This document shows positions 25,418-33,475 of a stretch of DNA of 54,328 nucleotides, one piece after another (position 1 is the first letter of the stretch; every line of letters starts with the position of its first letter). The stretch lies in NCBI GenBank assembly GCA_030695925.1, contig JAUYOH010000104.1:1-54328 (forward strand), written 5' to 3'. The position numbers and the translations under genes were made by a program. The notes under the pieces were generated by a model. The model searched no databases. It saw only the letters and a list, made by a program, of their open reading frames with translations, and was not told where the DNA came from. This stretch comes from Candidatus Omnitrophota bacterium (GTDB lineage Bacteria > Omnitrophota > Gorgyraeia > Pluralincolimonadales > Pluralincolimonadaceae).

Positions 25418-26235
25418 CTTCCCGGCCTCATTTGTTTCTTGAACAACTCCACACAGTTGCGCATAGACATCATGACCGTAAGCGGCCCTACGCCGCCCGG
25501 CACAGGCGTTATGAAACTTGCCCTGCGCCTGGCCGCCTCGAATTCCACATCGCCGACTATCTTGTCGCCGACCTTGTTTATCCCGACATCGACTACGATC
25601 GAGCCGCGTTTGACCCAACTGCCCTTTATGATATTTGGCTTACCTACGGCCACGACCAGTATCTCGGCATGACCGATATGAGTCCTTAGATTTCCCCTCT
25701 TTGCCGTGCCTATATGGCAGACCGTCACGGTCGCGAGTTTATCCAACAGCGACATAGCGATCGGCTTTCCGACAAGATCTCCGTGGCCCACGACAACCGC
25801 CTCCCTGCCGAAGAGGCTTATGCCGGTCGATATTAGAAGCTCCATCACTGCCGAGGCTGTCGGATTTATCTTCTCCACATTCTTTTTCGGGTCGATAGAG
25901 CAGAGGGCCTGTCTTAGGTCCAACCGTTTGGGAAGAGGCAGTCCCAGCATAATTGCCGTTATCCGCTTGTCTTTGTTTAATTTTTCAATCTGTCTTATTA
26001 AGTTCTCCTGAGAGATTAGACTCCCGAATCTCACTATTCTATAACCGATGCCTATCTGCTTTGCTATCCGCTCCTGCGAATTTATATAAACGGCCGCGGC
26101 TTTATCTCTGCCTATCTGGATCACCGAGAGCAAGGGGACCCTGCCGCATCTCTTCTTGATAGCGGCTACCTCGCGCCTTAACCGCGCTTTTATCTTCTCG
26201 GCTAACGCTTTTCCGTTTAACAATCTCGCCGGCAT
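25414..26235 (-). CDS. folD: FolD-family methylene-THF dehydrogenase with degenerate cyclohydrolase site
   Basis: A 273-aa FolD homolog: IKGSWVKRG, VVDVGINKVG and TPVPGGVGPLTVMM are intact. The catalytic residues numbered as in E. coli are not: Tyr50 is kept, but Lys54 is Gln (YINSQER), Gln98 is Gly (LGLPLP) and Asp121 is Glu (NVEKINP). The cofactor loop reads GHGDLVGKP in place of the usual GRS/GAS type. Loss of the lysine abolishes cyclohydrolase activity in studied FolD enzymes while dehydrogenase can remain. It directly follows fchA (no gap), which encodes a separate cyclohydrolase. It is most likely a one-function dehydrogenase, perhaps NAD-dependent. Confidence 0.93.
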   Translation of the reverse strand: MPARLLNGKALAEKIKARLRREVAAIKKRCGRVPLLSVIQIGRDKAAAVYINSQERIAKQIGIGYRIVRFGSLISQENLIRQIEKLNKDKRITAIMLGLPLPKRLDLRQALCSIDPKKNVEKINPTASAVMELLISTGISLFGREAVVVGHGDLVGKPIAMSLLDKLATVTVCHIGTAKRGNLRTHIGHAEILVVAVGKPNIIKGSWVKRGSIVVDVGINKVGDKIVGDVEFEAARRRASFITPVPGGVGPLTVMMSMRNCVELFKKQMRPGR

Positions 26236-26718
26236 CTAACGCCCTATCCTTTTTTTATTCAGTCTCACCAGATTATCCGCCGACCTTTCCGAAGCTGAAA
26301 GCAAGGCTTCAGCCACGTAAAGGTCTCCTTTAAGGTGCCTGGTTCCTATCTTTTTGAGGATTCCGCATAATTTACCCGCGTCTTTTGATAGTTTTGCAAT
26401 CTCTGCAACGCATGCCGCCGCTCTCTTCAATGAATCCTGACTTCTTGTCTCGGCGTACTTATTGTAGACTTTCGCGTCCTTTTCTATGTGTGCATTCAAT
26501 CTATCTCTTAACGATGTCGCCTTCCTCGCAATCGACTTCGCTTTTTTTTCATATTTCTTATATTTCTTTTTGCCTATAGTAAAATTCGCAACTTTTATGA
26601 TTAACGCCGCCCCGACTGCGCCGGTCAAGGCCGCGGCCGCTCCGCCTCCCGGAGACGGCCTTCTGGCTCCGAGCGCGTCACAGAAAGAAATTATCCTGTT
26701 TTTTGCGCTTATCTTCAT
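26236..26718 (-). CDS. fchA: Methenyl-THF cyclohydrolase of the cyclodeaminase (FchA) family
   Basis: A 160-aa all-helical protein of the formiminotransferase-cyclodeaminase family. In clostridia and acetogens FchA interconverts 10-formyl-THF and 5,10-methenyl-THF. The family signature RRPSPGGGAAAALTGAVGAAL is near residue 20, followed by KVANFTIGKKKY. It lies between fhs (1-base overlap, TGATG) and folD, exactly where the cyclohydrolase step is needed. It is somewhat shorter than typical family members (about 200 aa). Confidence 0.88.
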   Translation of the reverse strand: MKISAKNRIISFCDALGARRPSPGGGAAAALTGAVGAALIIKVANFTIGKKKYKKYEKKAKSIARKATSLRDRLNAHIEKDAKVYNKYAETRSQDSLKRAAACVAEIAKLSKDAGKLCGILKKIGTRHLKGDLYVAEALLSASERSADNLVRLNKKRIGR

Positions 26719-28397
26719 CAGAACAACCCCGTTATATTCCCCTCGTCGTCTATGTTTATGCGTTCGGCAATCGGCGTTTTGGGCATCCCCGGCATAAGAT
26801 TCAGTTCGCCGGTCAAGGCGATCAAAAATCCCGCGCCGGCAGAGACCTTTATCTCGCGCACCTTAAGCCGCCAGCCGGTCGGAGCTCCCTTCACCTTCGG
26901 GTCGTCCGTAAACGACAGGTGCGTCCTTGCCATATTGACTGGCAACTTATCGAACGCGTTCTCGGTTAAAAATACTATATCGTCCTCCGAAGTCCCAACG
27001 TAGACCGCGCCTTCCGCTCCGTAAATCTCCCTGGCTATATTATCTATTTTGTCTTTTATCGGAAGTTCCGGGCCATAAAGCGGCTTGAACTTTGAAGGGT
27101 GCTCCTGTAAAGTCGCAAGGACCGCCTCGGCTAATTTGATCCCGCCCTCGCCGCCAGAAGCGACTACGTCCGCGACCTCGGCTAATACGCCTTCACTCCT
27201 GCAAAATTCCCTTATCCTGTTTAATTCCTTATCGCTATCGTCAGGAAACTTGTTTATCGCGACAACCGGCCATATGCCGAATTTCTTGACATTCTCGATA
27301 TGGCGTTTGAGGTTAGAGAGCCCTTCCTCAAGCGCCTCTAAATTTTCTTTTCCCAAGTCCTCGTCCTTTGACCCGCCGTGCGATTTAACCGCCCGCGCGG
27401 TCGCCACGACGACAGCGCAATCGGGTTTTAATTTTCCCTGCCTCGAGACGACATCGCAAAATTTCTCGAGCCCCAGATCCGTTCCGAAGCCTGTTTCTAT
27501 GACAGCATAATCCGCGAGTTTCAGCGCCAATTGAGTCGCGAGAACGCTGTTCGTGCCGTGGGCGATATTTCCGAACGGCCCCATATGGACGAGCACAGGT
27601 TGACCTTCCAAAGTCTGGACGAGGTTCGGTTTTATCGCGTCTTTAAGAAGCGCGGTCATAGCGCCGACGACCTTTAATTCGGATGCCGAGACAGACCTTC
27701 CTTTCGTCGTAACACCAACGATGATCCTGCCTAACCTCTCTTTTAAATCTTTGTAGCCGGTCGTAAGGGCAAGGCAGGCCATTATCTCAGAGGCGGCCGT
27801 GATATCAAAACTGTCCCGCCTCCTTACCGCACCCTCGCTTAAGCCCACCTGTATGTCGCGCAGGCTCCTGTCGCACAGGTCTATCGCCCTGCGCCAGATG
27901 ACCCTCTTGGGGTCTAATTTAAGCTCATTTCCTTTCGCGAGGTGATTATCGATTATCGCGCTTAACAGATTGTGCACCGCCGTAATGGCATGGATATCTC
28001 CTGTAAAATGAAGGTTTACGTCTTCCATCGGCAGTATCTGGGCGTATCCCCCGCCACAACCGCCACCCTTCATGCCGAATGCCGGACCTAAAGACGGCTC
28101 ACGTAAACACAAAAATACCCTCTTCTTAAGGCGCCCCAAGGCCTGAGTCAGGCCTATCGAGATACAGGTCTTACCTTCGCCGTATCTTGTCGGCGTCATA
28201 GCGGAGACGAGGATGAGTTTTCCGTCGGGCCTTTGCTTTAATCTCTGCAAGACGCCAAGGCTCACCTTGGCTTTGTAATTCCCGTATAGCTCAAGCTCGT
28301 CGCCGTTTATGCCGGCTTTTGTCGCAACCCCCAATATCTGTTTAGGATGCGTAAGCCTGGCGATCTCTATCGTAGAATGCGGTTTTTTTATGAACAT
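26718..28397 (-). CDS. fhs: Formate-tetrahydrofolate ligase
   Basis: Condenses formate with THF using ATP to give 10-formyl-THF, the entry step of the Wood-Ljungdahl methyl branch. The 559-aa protein has the P-loop TPTRYGEGKTCISIGL near residue 67, then REPSLGPAFGMKGGGCGGG, PMEDVNLHFTGDIHAI, and ATARAVKSHGG. The ATG at 28397 places the conserved STIEIARL 8 residues in, as in the family. There is no ribosome site: a consensus promoter ends only 10 bases before the ATG, so the mRNA should be leaderless or nearly so. First gene of a 14-gene operon. Confidence 0.97.
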   Translation of the reverse strand: MFIKKPHSTIEIARLTHPKQILGVATKAGINGDELELYGNYKAKVSLGVLQRLKQRPDGKLILVSAMTPTRYGEGKTCISIGLTQALGRLKKRVFLCLREPSLGPAFGMKGGGCGGGYAQILPMEDVNLHFTGDIHAITAVHNLLSAIIDNHLAKGNELKLDPKRVIWRRAIDLCDRSLRDIQVGLSEGAVRRRDSFDITAASEIMACLALTTGYKDLKERLGRIIVGVTTKGRSVSASELKVVGAMTALLKDAIKPNLVQTLEGQPVLVHMGPFGNIAHGTNSVLATQLALKLADYAVIETGFGTDLGLEKFCDVVSRQGKLKPDCAVVVATARAVKSHGGSKDEDLGKENLEALEEGLSNLKRHIENVKKFGIWPVVAINKFPDDSDKELNRIREFCRSEGVLAEVADVVASGGEGGIKLAEAVLATLQEHPSKFKPLYGPELPIKDKIDNIAREIYGAEGAVYVGTSEDDIVFLTENAFDKLPVNMARTHLSFTDDPKVKGAPTGWRLKVREIKVSAGAGFLIALTGELNLMPGMPKTPIAERINIDDEGNITGLF

Positions 28398-28407
28398 ATA
28401 GAATTTT

Positions 28408-28436
28408 ATTATAAGAAATTAAGGGGGTTGCGTCAA
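28408..28436 (-). promoter_or_regulatory. Consensus promoter of the fhs one-carbon operon
   Basis: On the minus strand, -35 TTGACG (28436-28431), 17-base spacer and -10 TATAAT (28413-28408). Only 10 bases separate the -10 box from the fhs ATG, so the expected transcription start is 1-5 bases before the start codon. Confidence 0.82.
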
Positions 28437-28456
28437 GGGATATTACGCGGCTAGTC

Positions 28457-28476
28457 ATTCCCGTGAAAACGGGAAT
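28457..28476. repeat. Short palindromic repeat with GAAA loop
   Basis: ATTCCCGT-GAAA-ACGGGAAT: 8-bp perfect stem with GAAA loop, in the context GTCATTCC...GGAATCCAGAATG. This is the widely scattered intergenic repeat type whose translation reads FWIPVFTGMT. It lies 20 bases upstream of the fhs promoter. Confidence 0.8.
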
Positions 28477-28518
28477 CCAGAATGTCATTGTAAGCGCAGC
28501 TAAGCAATATAACTTATC

Positions 28519-28674
28519 ATAAATTTCGATTTCCGTCTTTCGCCGCATCGCTCGCTTTTCCCCGCCGAGGAAAAGCTCACTCCGCGGAAATTCTCGCTCG
28601 TCCGACGATACGTCGGACACCGTGGCCGCTCGAATTTCCAAGGTGCGGCTCAAGACCGAAAATCTCCAATTTAT
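28519..28674. repeat. Large imperfect palindromic element with internal hairpins (MITE-like or structured RNA)
   Basis: The outer arms are ATAAATT (28519-28525) with AATTTAT (28668-28674), TTTCCGTCTT (28530-28539) with its near-complement at 28652-28661, and GCCGC (28542-28546) with GCGGC (28645-28649). Inside are GGAAATTC (28586-28593) with GAATTTCC (28632-28639) and a tip hairpin GTCCGACG-ATA-CGTCGGAC (28600-28618). A side hairpin CTTTTCC/GGAAAAG lies at 28555-28575. The nested symmetry spans about 156 bases and has no coding sense. A non-autonomous mobile element or a structured RNA both fit. Confidence 0.6.
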
Positions 28675-28689
28675 AAGTACCTATTTGCA

Positions 28690-28838
28690 CAGGCTTGGAT
28701 TTGCGCAGGGGCCTTGCTGGTCCGAGCGGGCACGGTTCCCGAGCGAAGCGAGGGAGAGCGAGGGCCAGCGCGGAGCGAGTCCCGCACGCTGGGCGGGACG
28801 AGCGTCCCCGAGCAAATCAAGCCGGAGCAAATTATATA
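28690..28838. other. GC-rich non-coding repeat-like segment
   Basis: This completes the gene-free gap between rlmN and fhs. It contains repeated GAGCGA/GCGAGG words (for example GAGCGAAGCGAGGGAGAGCG at 28741) and a 7-bp hairpin GTCCCGC/GCGGGAC at 28779-28799. Short open frames here have low-complexity translations and no ribosome sites. I see no gene. Confidence 0.5.
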
Positions 28839-28839
28839 T

Positions 28840-29880
28840 TCAAATTGTTTCGCGCAGGCGGAGTTGCCCGCAGGCGGCGTCGATGTCGGCGCCGCGTTGG
28901 GCTCTTATTGTGGAATTGACATCGTGATTCTTAAGGATATCCTGAAATTCTTTTACCTCTTTACCTGAAGGCGGCATAAAGTTAAAACTTGATACAGGGT
29001 TAAATGGTATGAGGTTGACCTTGCCGGGCAGGCCCTTAAGCAATTTCGAGAGCGCTGTCGCGTCTTCGCGCGACGCGTTTACGCCTTTTATCAATACATA
29101 CTCAAAAGTTATTATCCTGTCCTTCTCTCTGACGTATTCGCGGCAGACCTTCATAAGTTCCGATAAAGTATATTTCTTGTTAATCGGCATAAGATATGAG
29201 CGCGTTTCGTCAGTCGCGCCATGTAAAGATACCGACAGCTCAATTTGCGCTTTCTCGTCCATAAAACGTTTTATCCCCGGGATATATCCGGCGGTGGAGA
29301 CCGTTATCTTTCTCGCGCCGATACCGAAACCGTAGGGCGAATTCATTACAGAGATCGCCTTCATTACATTATCATAGTTCGCGAGCGGCTCGCCGGTTCC
29401 CATCATGACTACATTCGTTATCCTCGCGCCTTTGATGTCTCTGGATATTCCGAGCGCCTGTTCCAGTATCTCGCCGCAGCGTAAATCCCTCTTGATGCCC
29501 AGAAGACCGCTGGCGCAAAACTTACAGCCGTAGGCGCATCCTACCTGCGACGAGAGGCAGACGGTCTGGCGGCCTTTCGCGGGGATTAAAACAGCTTCGA
29601 CCGCCTCATTATCATCCAAACGGAAGAGGTATTTCCTTGTGCCGTCTAATTTTGAGATCTGTCTCTTGATAATCTCGGAGGTCAGGACGCGGAATTTATC
29701 GCTTAAGATATGGCGAAGCGGCAAAGGCAGGTCAGTCATCTCTCCGAAATTCTTCGCGCCCTTTTGATACATCCATTCGAAGACCTGCTTTGCCCGGTAC
29801 GGCTCCACCCTTAAACTCTTTAAGCGGGAATTGAGTTCGTCTAAGGAAAAATCTTTCAGGTCTTTCTTGGTCTGAGGCAT
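28840..29880 (-). CDS. rlmN: 23S rRNA (adenine2503-C2)-methyltransferase / dual rRNA-tRNA methyltransferase
   Basis: A 346-aa radical SAM enzyme that methylates A2503 of 23S rRNA and often A37 of some tRNAs. The cluster motif CxxxCxxC is in VGCAYGCKFCASG. The N-terminal FEWMYQKGAKNF segment, MMGTGEPLANYDNVMKA, SLHGA, and C-terminal INSTIRAQRGADIDAACGQL-like end (the methyl-carrying Cys in DAACGQL) are all in place. Cfr resistance enzymes are the alternative, but the RlmN-type elements favour rlmN. It is the last gene before the repeat block. Confidence 0.95.
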   Translation of the reverse strand: MPQTKKDLKDFSLDELNSRLKSLRVEPYRAKQVFEWMYQKGAKNFGEMTDLPLPLRHILSDKFRVLTSEIIKRQISKLDGTRKYLFRLDDNEAVEAVLIPAKGRQTVCLSSQVGCAYGCKFCASGLLGIKRDLRCGEILEQALGISRDIKGARITNVVMMGTGEPLANYDNVMKAISVMNSPYGFGIGARKITVSTAGYIPGIKRFMDEKAQIELSVSLHGATDETRSYLMPINKKYTLSELMKVCREYVREKDRIITFEYVLIKGVNASREDATALSKLLKGLPGKVNLIPFNPVSSFNFMPPSGKEVKEFQDILKNHDVNSTIRAQRGADIDAACGQLRLRETI

Positions 29881-29889
29881 AAAATCCCG

Positions 29890-31197
29890 TTATTCCACCT
29901 TAATGGACCTATTGGCTGTCGCGACATTACCGTAGCCGTCGTTTACAAATACATATACCCGGTAGAGCCCTTTTTCGATCGGGGCTGTCATCTTGAAATT
30001 TATACCCTCGCATGTAAATTCGGCCGGCACTTCCTCGTTGACGTAATACTGCAATACCCCTTCACGGGCAGTCGAGACCGCAAAGGTGTAATCAAGAGGG
30101 TTGCTGTCATTGTCAAGCGCCTCAGCGGTTATATCTATGACTTCCCCCGGCGTTATTTTATCTATCTTGCTTAGATTAAATCTGGCTATCCGTGGCGGTT
30201 TATTGGATGGCTTGCCGCCGGTGTAGATCTTATATATCTCCCAAAACGAGGCTCTCTTAAACATCTTATAATTTAAGTTCCACCACGTAAGCGACTCCTG
30301 CGATGTCTCTCCGAGATGAAACGCGAACCCTCCCAGATTATAGCCCTTAAAATTTATTATCTCATTAGTCATGTTCCTGTATATCGCCGCTTTCGCCTGA
30401 TCCGGTTGGTCCGTAGAGGCGCCGTTACGGTCTTTCTGGACGGACCAAGGGCCTAGCGGGCCGTATTCCGTCACTATATAGGGTATATTCAAACTTGATT
30501 TATACCATTTTGTGTGCGCGACCCTTATGCTGCCGTAAATATTCATCCCGAAGGCATCGAGGCTGGGAACGTACCTTTCGATATACGGCATATCCGAGAC
30601 ATCGGCGGAAGCGTAGATGACCGGATGGTTCGGGTCCAACTTATGGACGAGTTGGACCATCTCCTCCATGAATTTACTCAGGGCCACCCGTTCCTGCTCG
30701 CTCTTCGTGAAGAATATTGCCTCGTTTCCGACGTTCCACATTAGGAGGGCCGGATGGTCTTTGAATTTATTGACGTATTCTATTATCTCGTTTATCTTTT
30801 TTTCTTTATATTCCTTATCGTCAATATAACTGATCTCCTTCTTATCCGAGACATAGTCAAGCCAGATACCGGCGTCTACCATAAGACCGTATTTCAGGGC
30901 GGCCTCAAAGTATGCCTCTGTCCCTTGGTCTGTTCCCCACGTCCTCAACGTATTGGCGCCTGTTTCCTTTGCTAATTTAAGATAATCCTCCCCGCCTTTG
31001 CCGGTCGCCAAACCGCAACCCACCCCCTTAATATAAAAGGGCTTTCCGTTTACGGTCAGGACCCAACTGCCCCTCTTGCCGGTGATCTTTACGATACTTC
31101 CGGCCTTAACCTCTCCCTCGGCGCGCACGGCCGGTAAGATCAGTGAAAAACCGACTGCCGCCGTTATAAAGATCCTCGCTATTCTGCTCCTTCCCAT
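29890..31197 (-). CDS. Secreted glycoside hydrolase (GH2/GH5-type TIM barrel)
   Basis: A 435-aa exported enzyme. A signal peptide covers residues 1-26 (cleavage near AVRAEG). The TIM barrel opens with VNGKPFYIKGVG and TGANTLRTWG. The likely acid/base is Glu159 in MWNVGNEA and the nucleophile Glu244 in IVTEYGPLG, the clan GH-A arrangement. After residue about 340 a beta-sandwich follows (PPRIARFNLSKID to the end), resembling a cadherin-like or Ig-like domain. The substrate cannot be read from the sequence; a beta-linked glycan is expected. Confidence 0.85.
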   Translation of the reverse strand: MGRSRIARIFITAAVGFSLILPAVRAEGEVKAGSIVKITGKRGSWVLTVNGKPFYIKGVGCGLATGKGGEDYLKLAKETGANTLRTWGTDQGTEAYFEAALKYGLMVDAGIWLDYVSDKKEISYIDDKEYKEKKINEIIEYVNKFKDHPALLMWNVGNEAIFFTKSEQERVALSKFMEEMVQLVHKLDPNHPVIYASADVSDMPYIERYVPSLDAFGMNIYGSIRVAHTKWYKSSLNIPYIVTEYGPLGPWSVQKDRNGASTDQPDQAKAAIYRNMTNEIINFKGYNLGGFAFHLGETSQESLTWWNLNYKMFKRASFWEIYKIYTGGKPSNKPPRIARFNLSKIDKITPGEVIDITAEALDNDSNPLDYTFAVSTAREGVLQYYVNEEVPAEFTCEGINFKMTAPIEKGLYRVYVFVNDGYGNVATANRSIKVE

Positions 31198-31206
31198 TTA
31201 TCGCTC

Positions 31207-31812
31207 CTATTTTAAATGCCGTGTATCATTTATGAATTGTATGACCGATCTTCCGTCTCTATGAGAAAATTTGCTTAGGCCGCAATTATCCATCCTTATA
31301 GTCCTAAATAACAGGTCAAAATCCGTATCGAGAGCCCTCGAGAGATAAGCCGCGATGACGCCCATGTGTGTCACGACACAGATACGGGAAGCTGAATTGT
31401 TGTTTAAGATAGATTTAAAAGCGCTGTCGACTCTCTTAGTGAATCTTCTTATACCTTCCCATCCCGGGATCCTGGCTCTAGAGGGCGCCTTAAGCCACGC
31501 TTCATAGACTTTCGGGTAGATCTTTTTGACCTCCTCAACAGTCCTGCCCTGCCAGTCGCCCAAGATTATCTCTTCGATACCGGAGGAGACTTTCACGCTG
31601 GCCCCGGTCTCTTTCGCGATCATCCTCGCTGTCTGGACGCAGCGCTTAAGGCCGCTGGTATATATGATCTCTACATTCTCTTTCTTAAGCCGCCTGGCAA
31701 GCGCCTTTGCCTGGCGTTGGCCTTTTTCGCTTAAGCCGGGGTCTTTCCTTCCTTGTATCCTCTGTTCTCTATTCCAGACCGACTCGCCGTGCCTGACTAA
31801 GAATATTTCCAT
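31207..31812 (-). CDS. Histidine phosphatase family protein (phosphoglycerate mutase-like)
   Basis: A 201-aa member of the histidine phosphatase superfamily. The catalytic RHGES is at residues 7-11, with NREQRIQGRKDPGLSEKG following, the acid Glu around residue 84 (EIILGDWQGRT) and the second His in VVTHMGVIAAY. GpmB-like mutases and CobC/RibR-type phosphatases share this pattern, so the substrate is open. It lies between rnhB and the glycoside hydrolase. Confidence 0.9.
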   Translation of the reverse strand: MEIFLVRHGESVWNREQRIQGRKDPGLSEKGQRQAKALARRLKKENVEIIYTSGLKRCVQTARMIAKETGASVKVSSGIEEIILGDWQGRTVEEVKKIYPKVYEAWLKAPSRARIPGWEGIRRFTKRVDSAFKSILNNNSASRICVVTHMGVIAAYLSRALDTDFDLLFRTIRMDNCGLSKFSHRDGRSVIQFINDTRHLK

Positions 31813-31819
31813 TGATATT

Positions 31820-32455
31820 TTACCCCCTCACCCTTCCCTCTCCCCTATGGGGAGAGGATAAAGGTGAGGGGCATCTTATCGGAGCAAAGGTAAACCTGTG
31901 TATCGGACAAGGCCCGTGTCTTTTGATCGCGCCGAAATGGGCCTTTGTGCCGTAACCCTTATGCCGCGCGAAACCGTATTTAGGGTAAAGCGCGTCATAA
32001 TAAAACATTATGAGGTCTCTGGTGACTTTCGCGACTATCGAGGCGCATGCTATGGATATCGAATGGGATTCGCCGTTTATTATCGCAAGTTTCGGGTGAG
32101 GAATTACGGGGCAGGTTATGCCGTCGATCAATAGGTAATCCGGCTTTACGCTTAAGTCGCGCACTGCCATTTCCATTGCGCGCAGTGTCGCCTGCAGGAT
32201 ATTTATCCTGTCTATCTCCTTCTCGCCTACGACGCCGATGCCGACATATGCCTTCTCTAATATCTCTTCGTAGGCCCTTTCGCGCGCCTTTCGGCTCAAG
32301 GCCTTTGAATCGGCGATCCTATTTCTGAATCTGAAATCCTTTAATACGACGGCTGAGGCGACGACCGGACCGGCCAGCGGGCCACGGCCCGCTTCGTCTA
32401 CTCCCGCGATGTGCCTTTTACCCTGCTTCTTTAATTTACGCTCATAATAGAGCAT
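31820..32455 (-). CDS. rnhB: Ribonuclease HII with repeat-derived C-terminus
   Basis: Cleaves RNA in RNA-DNA hybrids, including single misincorporated ribonucleotides. [14 protein letters not shown] carries the catalytic Asp-Glu pair; [16 protein letters not shown] and [13 protein letters not shown] supply the remaining acidic residues. The normal end is around [11 protein letters not shown]. The last 16 residues or so ([17 protein letters not shown]) are encoded by an intergenic-type palindromic repeat that has taken over the 3' end. ATG at 32455 is chosen; a TTG at 32458 is in frame. Confidence 0.95.
   Translation of the reverse strand: MLYYERKLKKQGKRHIAGVDEAGRGPLAGPVVASAVVLKDFRFRNRIADSKALSRKARERAYEEILEKAYVGIGVVGEKEIDRINILQATLRAMEMAVRDLSVKPDYLLIDGITCPVIPHPKLAIINGESHSISIACASIVAKVTRDLIMFYYDALYPKYGFARHKGYGTKAHFGAIKRHGPCPIHRFTFAPIRCPSPLSSPHRGEGRVRG
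31824..31871. repeat. Palindromic repeat forming the 3' end of rnhB
   Basis: Outer arms CCCCTCACC (31824-31832) and GGTGAGGGG (31863-31871), inner arms CCTCTCCCC (31837-31845) and GGGGAGAGG (31849-31857), loop TAT. This is a common dispersed REP-like unit. It contributes the rnhB stop region, and a shorter relative occurs at 18948-18970. Confidence 0.85.
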
Positions 32456-32786
32456 CAACCTTCTTGCCGACTTTTTTACGCAGATAATACAACTTTGCTC
32501 TCTTCACCTTTCCGGCCTTGACCACCTCTATCTTGTCAACCGAAGGTGAATGAAGGGGAAAGGTCCTTTCCACACCTTCGCCGTAAGATATGCGGCGCAC
32601 GGTAAAGGACTCCGAGATGCCGCTTCCTCTCCTCCTGATCACGACCCCCTCGAACGCCTGCAGGCGGGTTTTGTTATCCTCTTCGGTTATCCTGACGAAT
32701 ACCTTGACGGCATCGCCGACGTTAAACCGCGGGGTCTCCTTCTTCATATACTCTTTCTCGACAAGCGAACACTTTGTCATTTTCAT
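32442..32786 (-). CDS. rplS: Ribosomal protein L19
   Basis: A 114-aa large-subunit protein located at the 30S-50S interface. The signatures [51 protein letters not shown] and [15 protein letters not shown] are complete. It is coupled to trmD by a 4-base overlap and its end overlaps rnhB. Confidence 0.98.
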   Translation of the reverse strand: MKMTKCSLVEKEYMKKETPRFNVGDAVKVFVRITEEDNKTRLQAFEGVVIRRRGSGISESFTVRRISYGEGVERTFPLHSPSVDKIEVVKAGKVKRAKLYYLRKKVGKKVDALL

Positions 32787-33472
32787 CTCTCCTTATCGTT
32801 GTATCTTCTAAACATATCCGGACGCTTCCTTCGCGTCCTTTTAAGCGCCATCGTCTTTCTCCATTGCTCTATTCTTTTATGGTCGCCGGATAATAATATC
32901 TCCGGTACCTTTAGCCCTCTGTATACGGCAGGCCTTGTATATTGAGGGTATTCCAATAGGCCCGACGTAAAAGACTCGAACTCCAGTGAACTTTTATCTC
33001 CGACCACACCGGGTATAAGCCTGACGATGCAATCAATCAAAGCGATCGCAGGTATCTCTCCGCCGGTCAGGATGAAATCGCCGAGTGATATCTCCTCGGC
33101 AACGGCCTTTTTCATGAACCGTTCGTCGATCCCCTCGTAATGCCCGCAGACTAATATTAAATGCTTAAATTTAGATAATTTTCTGGCGATGGCCTGATCA
33201 AGGGTCTTTCCTTGCGGCGTCAGCAGAACCACACGCGACGACGGAGATTTTAAATCATCTATTGCGTCAAAGAGCGGCTGCGGTTTTATCACCATTCCCG
33301 GCCCGCCGCCGAACGGCTTATCATCTACTTTCTTATGCTTGTCCTTGCTCCAATTGCGTAAGTTATGGACCTCTATACTGACCTTGCCCTTATTCTGGGC
33401 ACGTTTAATTATGGACTCTCCCAATACGCCCTCGAACATCTTCGGGAAAAGAGTAAGTATATCTATCAGCAT
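32783..33472 (-). CDS. trmD: tRNA (guanine37-N1)-methyltransferase
   Basis: Methylates G37 next to the anticodon to prevent frameshifting. The 229-aa SPOUT enzyme shows [13 protein letters not shown] at the start, [17 protein letters not shown], the trefoil-knot region [13 protein letters not shown] with [13 protein letters not shown], and [10 protein letters not shown]. It follows rpsP directly; the ffh and rimM genes that commonly stand between rpsP and trmD are absent. Confidence 0.98.
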   Translation of the reverse strand: MLIDILTLFPKMFEGVLGESIIKRAQNKGKVSIEVHNLRNWSKDKHKKVDDKPFGGGPGMVIKPQPLFDAIDDLKSPSSRVVLLTPQGKTLDQAIARKLSKFKHLILVCGHYEGIDERFMKKAVAEEISLGDFILTGGEIPAIALIDCIVRLIPGVVGDKSSLEFESFTSGLLEYPQYTRPAVYRGLKVPEILLSGDHKRIEQWRKTMALKRTRRKRPDMFRRYNDKER

Positions 33473-33475
33473 AAA

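Noticed and set aside
25418-25618. Longer MetV start at 25618
   Set aside because: The extra 67 residues read through folD in the wrong frame and are Arg/Gly-rich. The ATGA junction at 25417 is the natural start.
28342-28653. 103-codon minus-strand frame upstream of fhs
   Set aside because: It is built from the repeat block (contains the FWIPVFTGMT signature of an intergenic repeat) and runs across the fhs promoter and start.
28779-28799. GTCCCGC/GCGGGAC hairpin as terminator of rlmN
   Set aside because: It lies upstream of the direction in which a terminator could act on fhs and beyond the rlmN stop, but it is not followed by a T-run on the minus strand.
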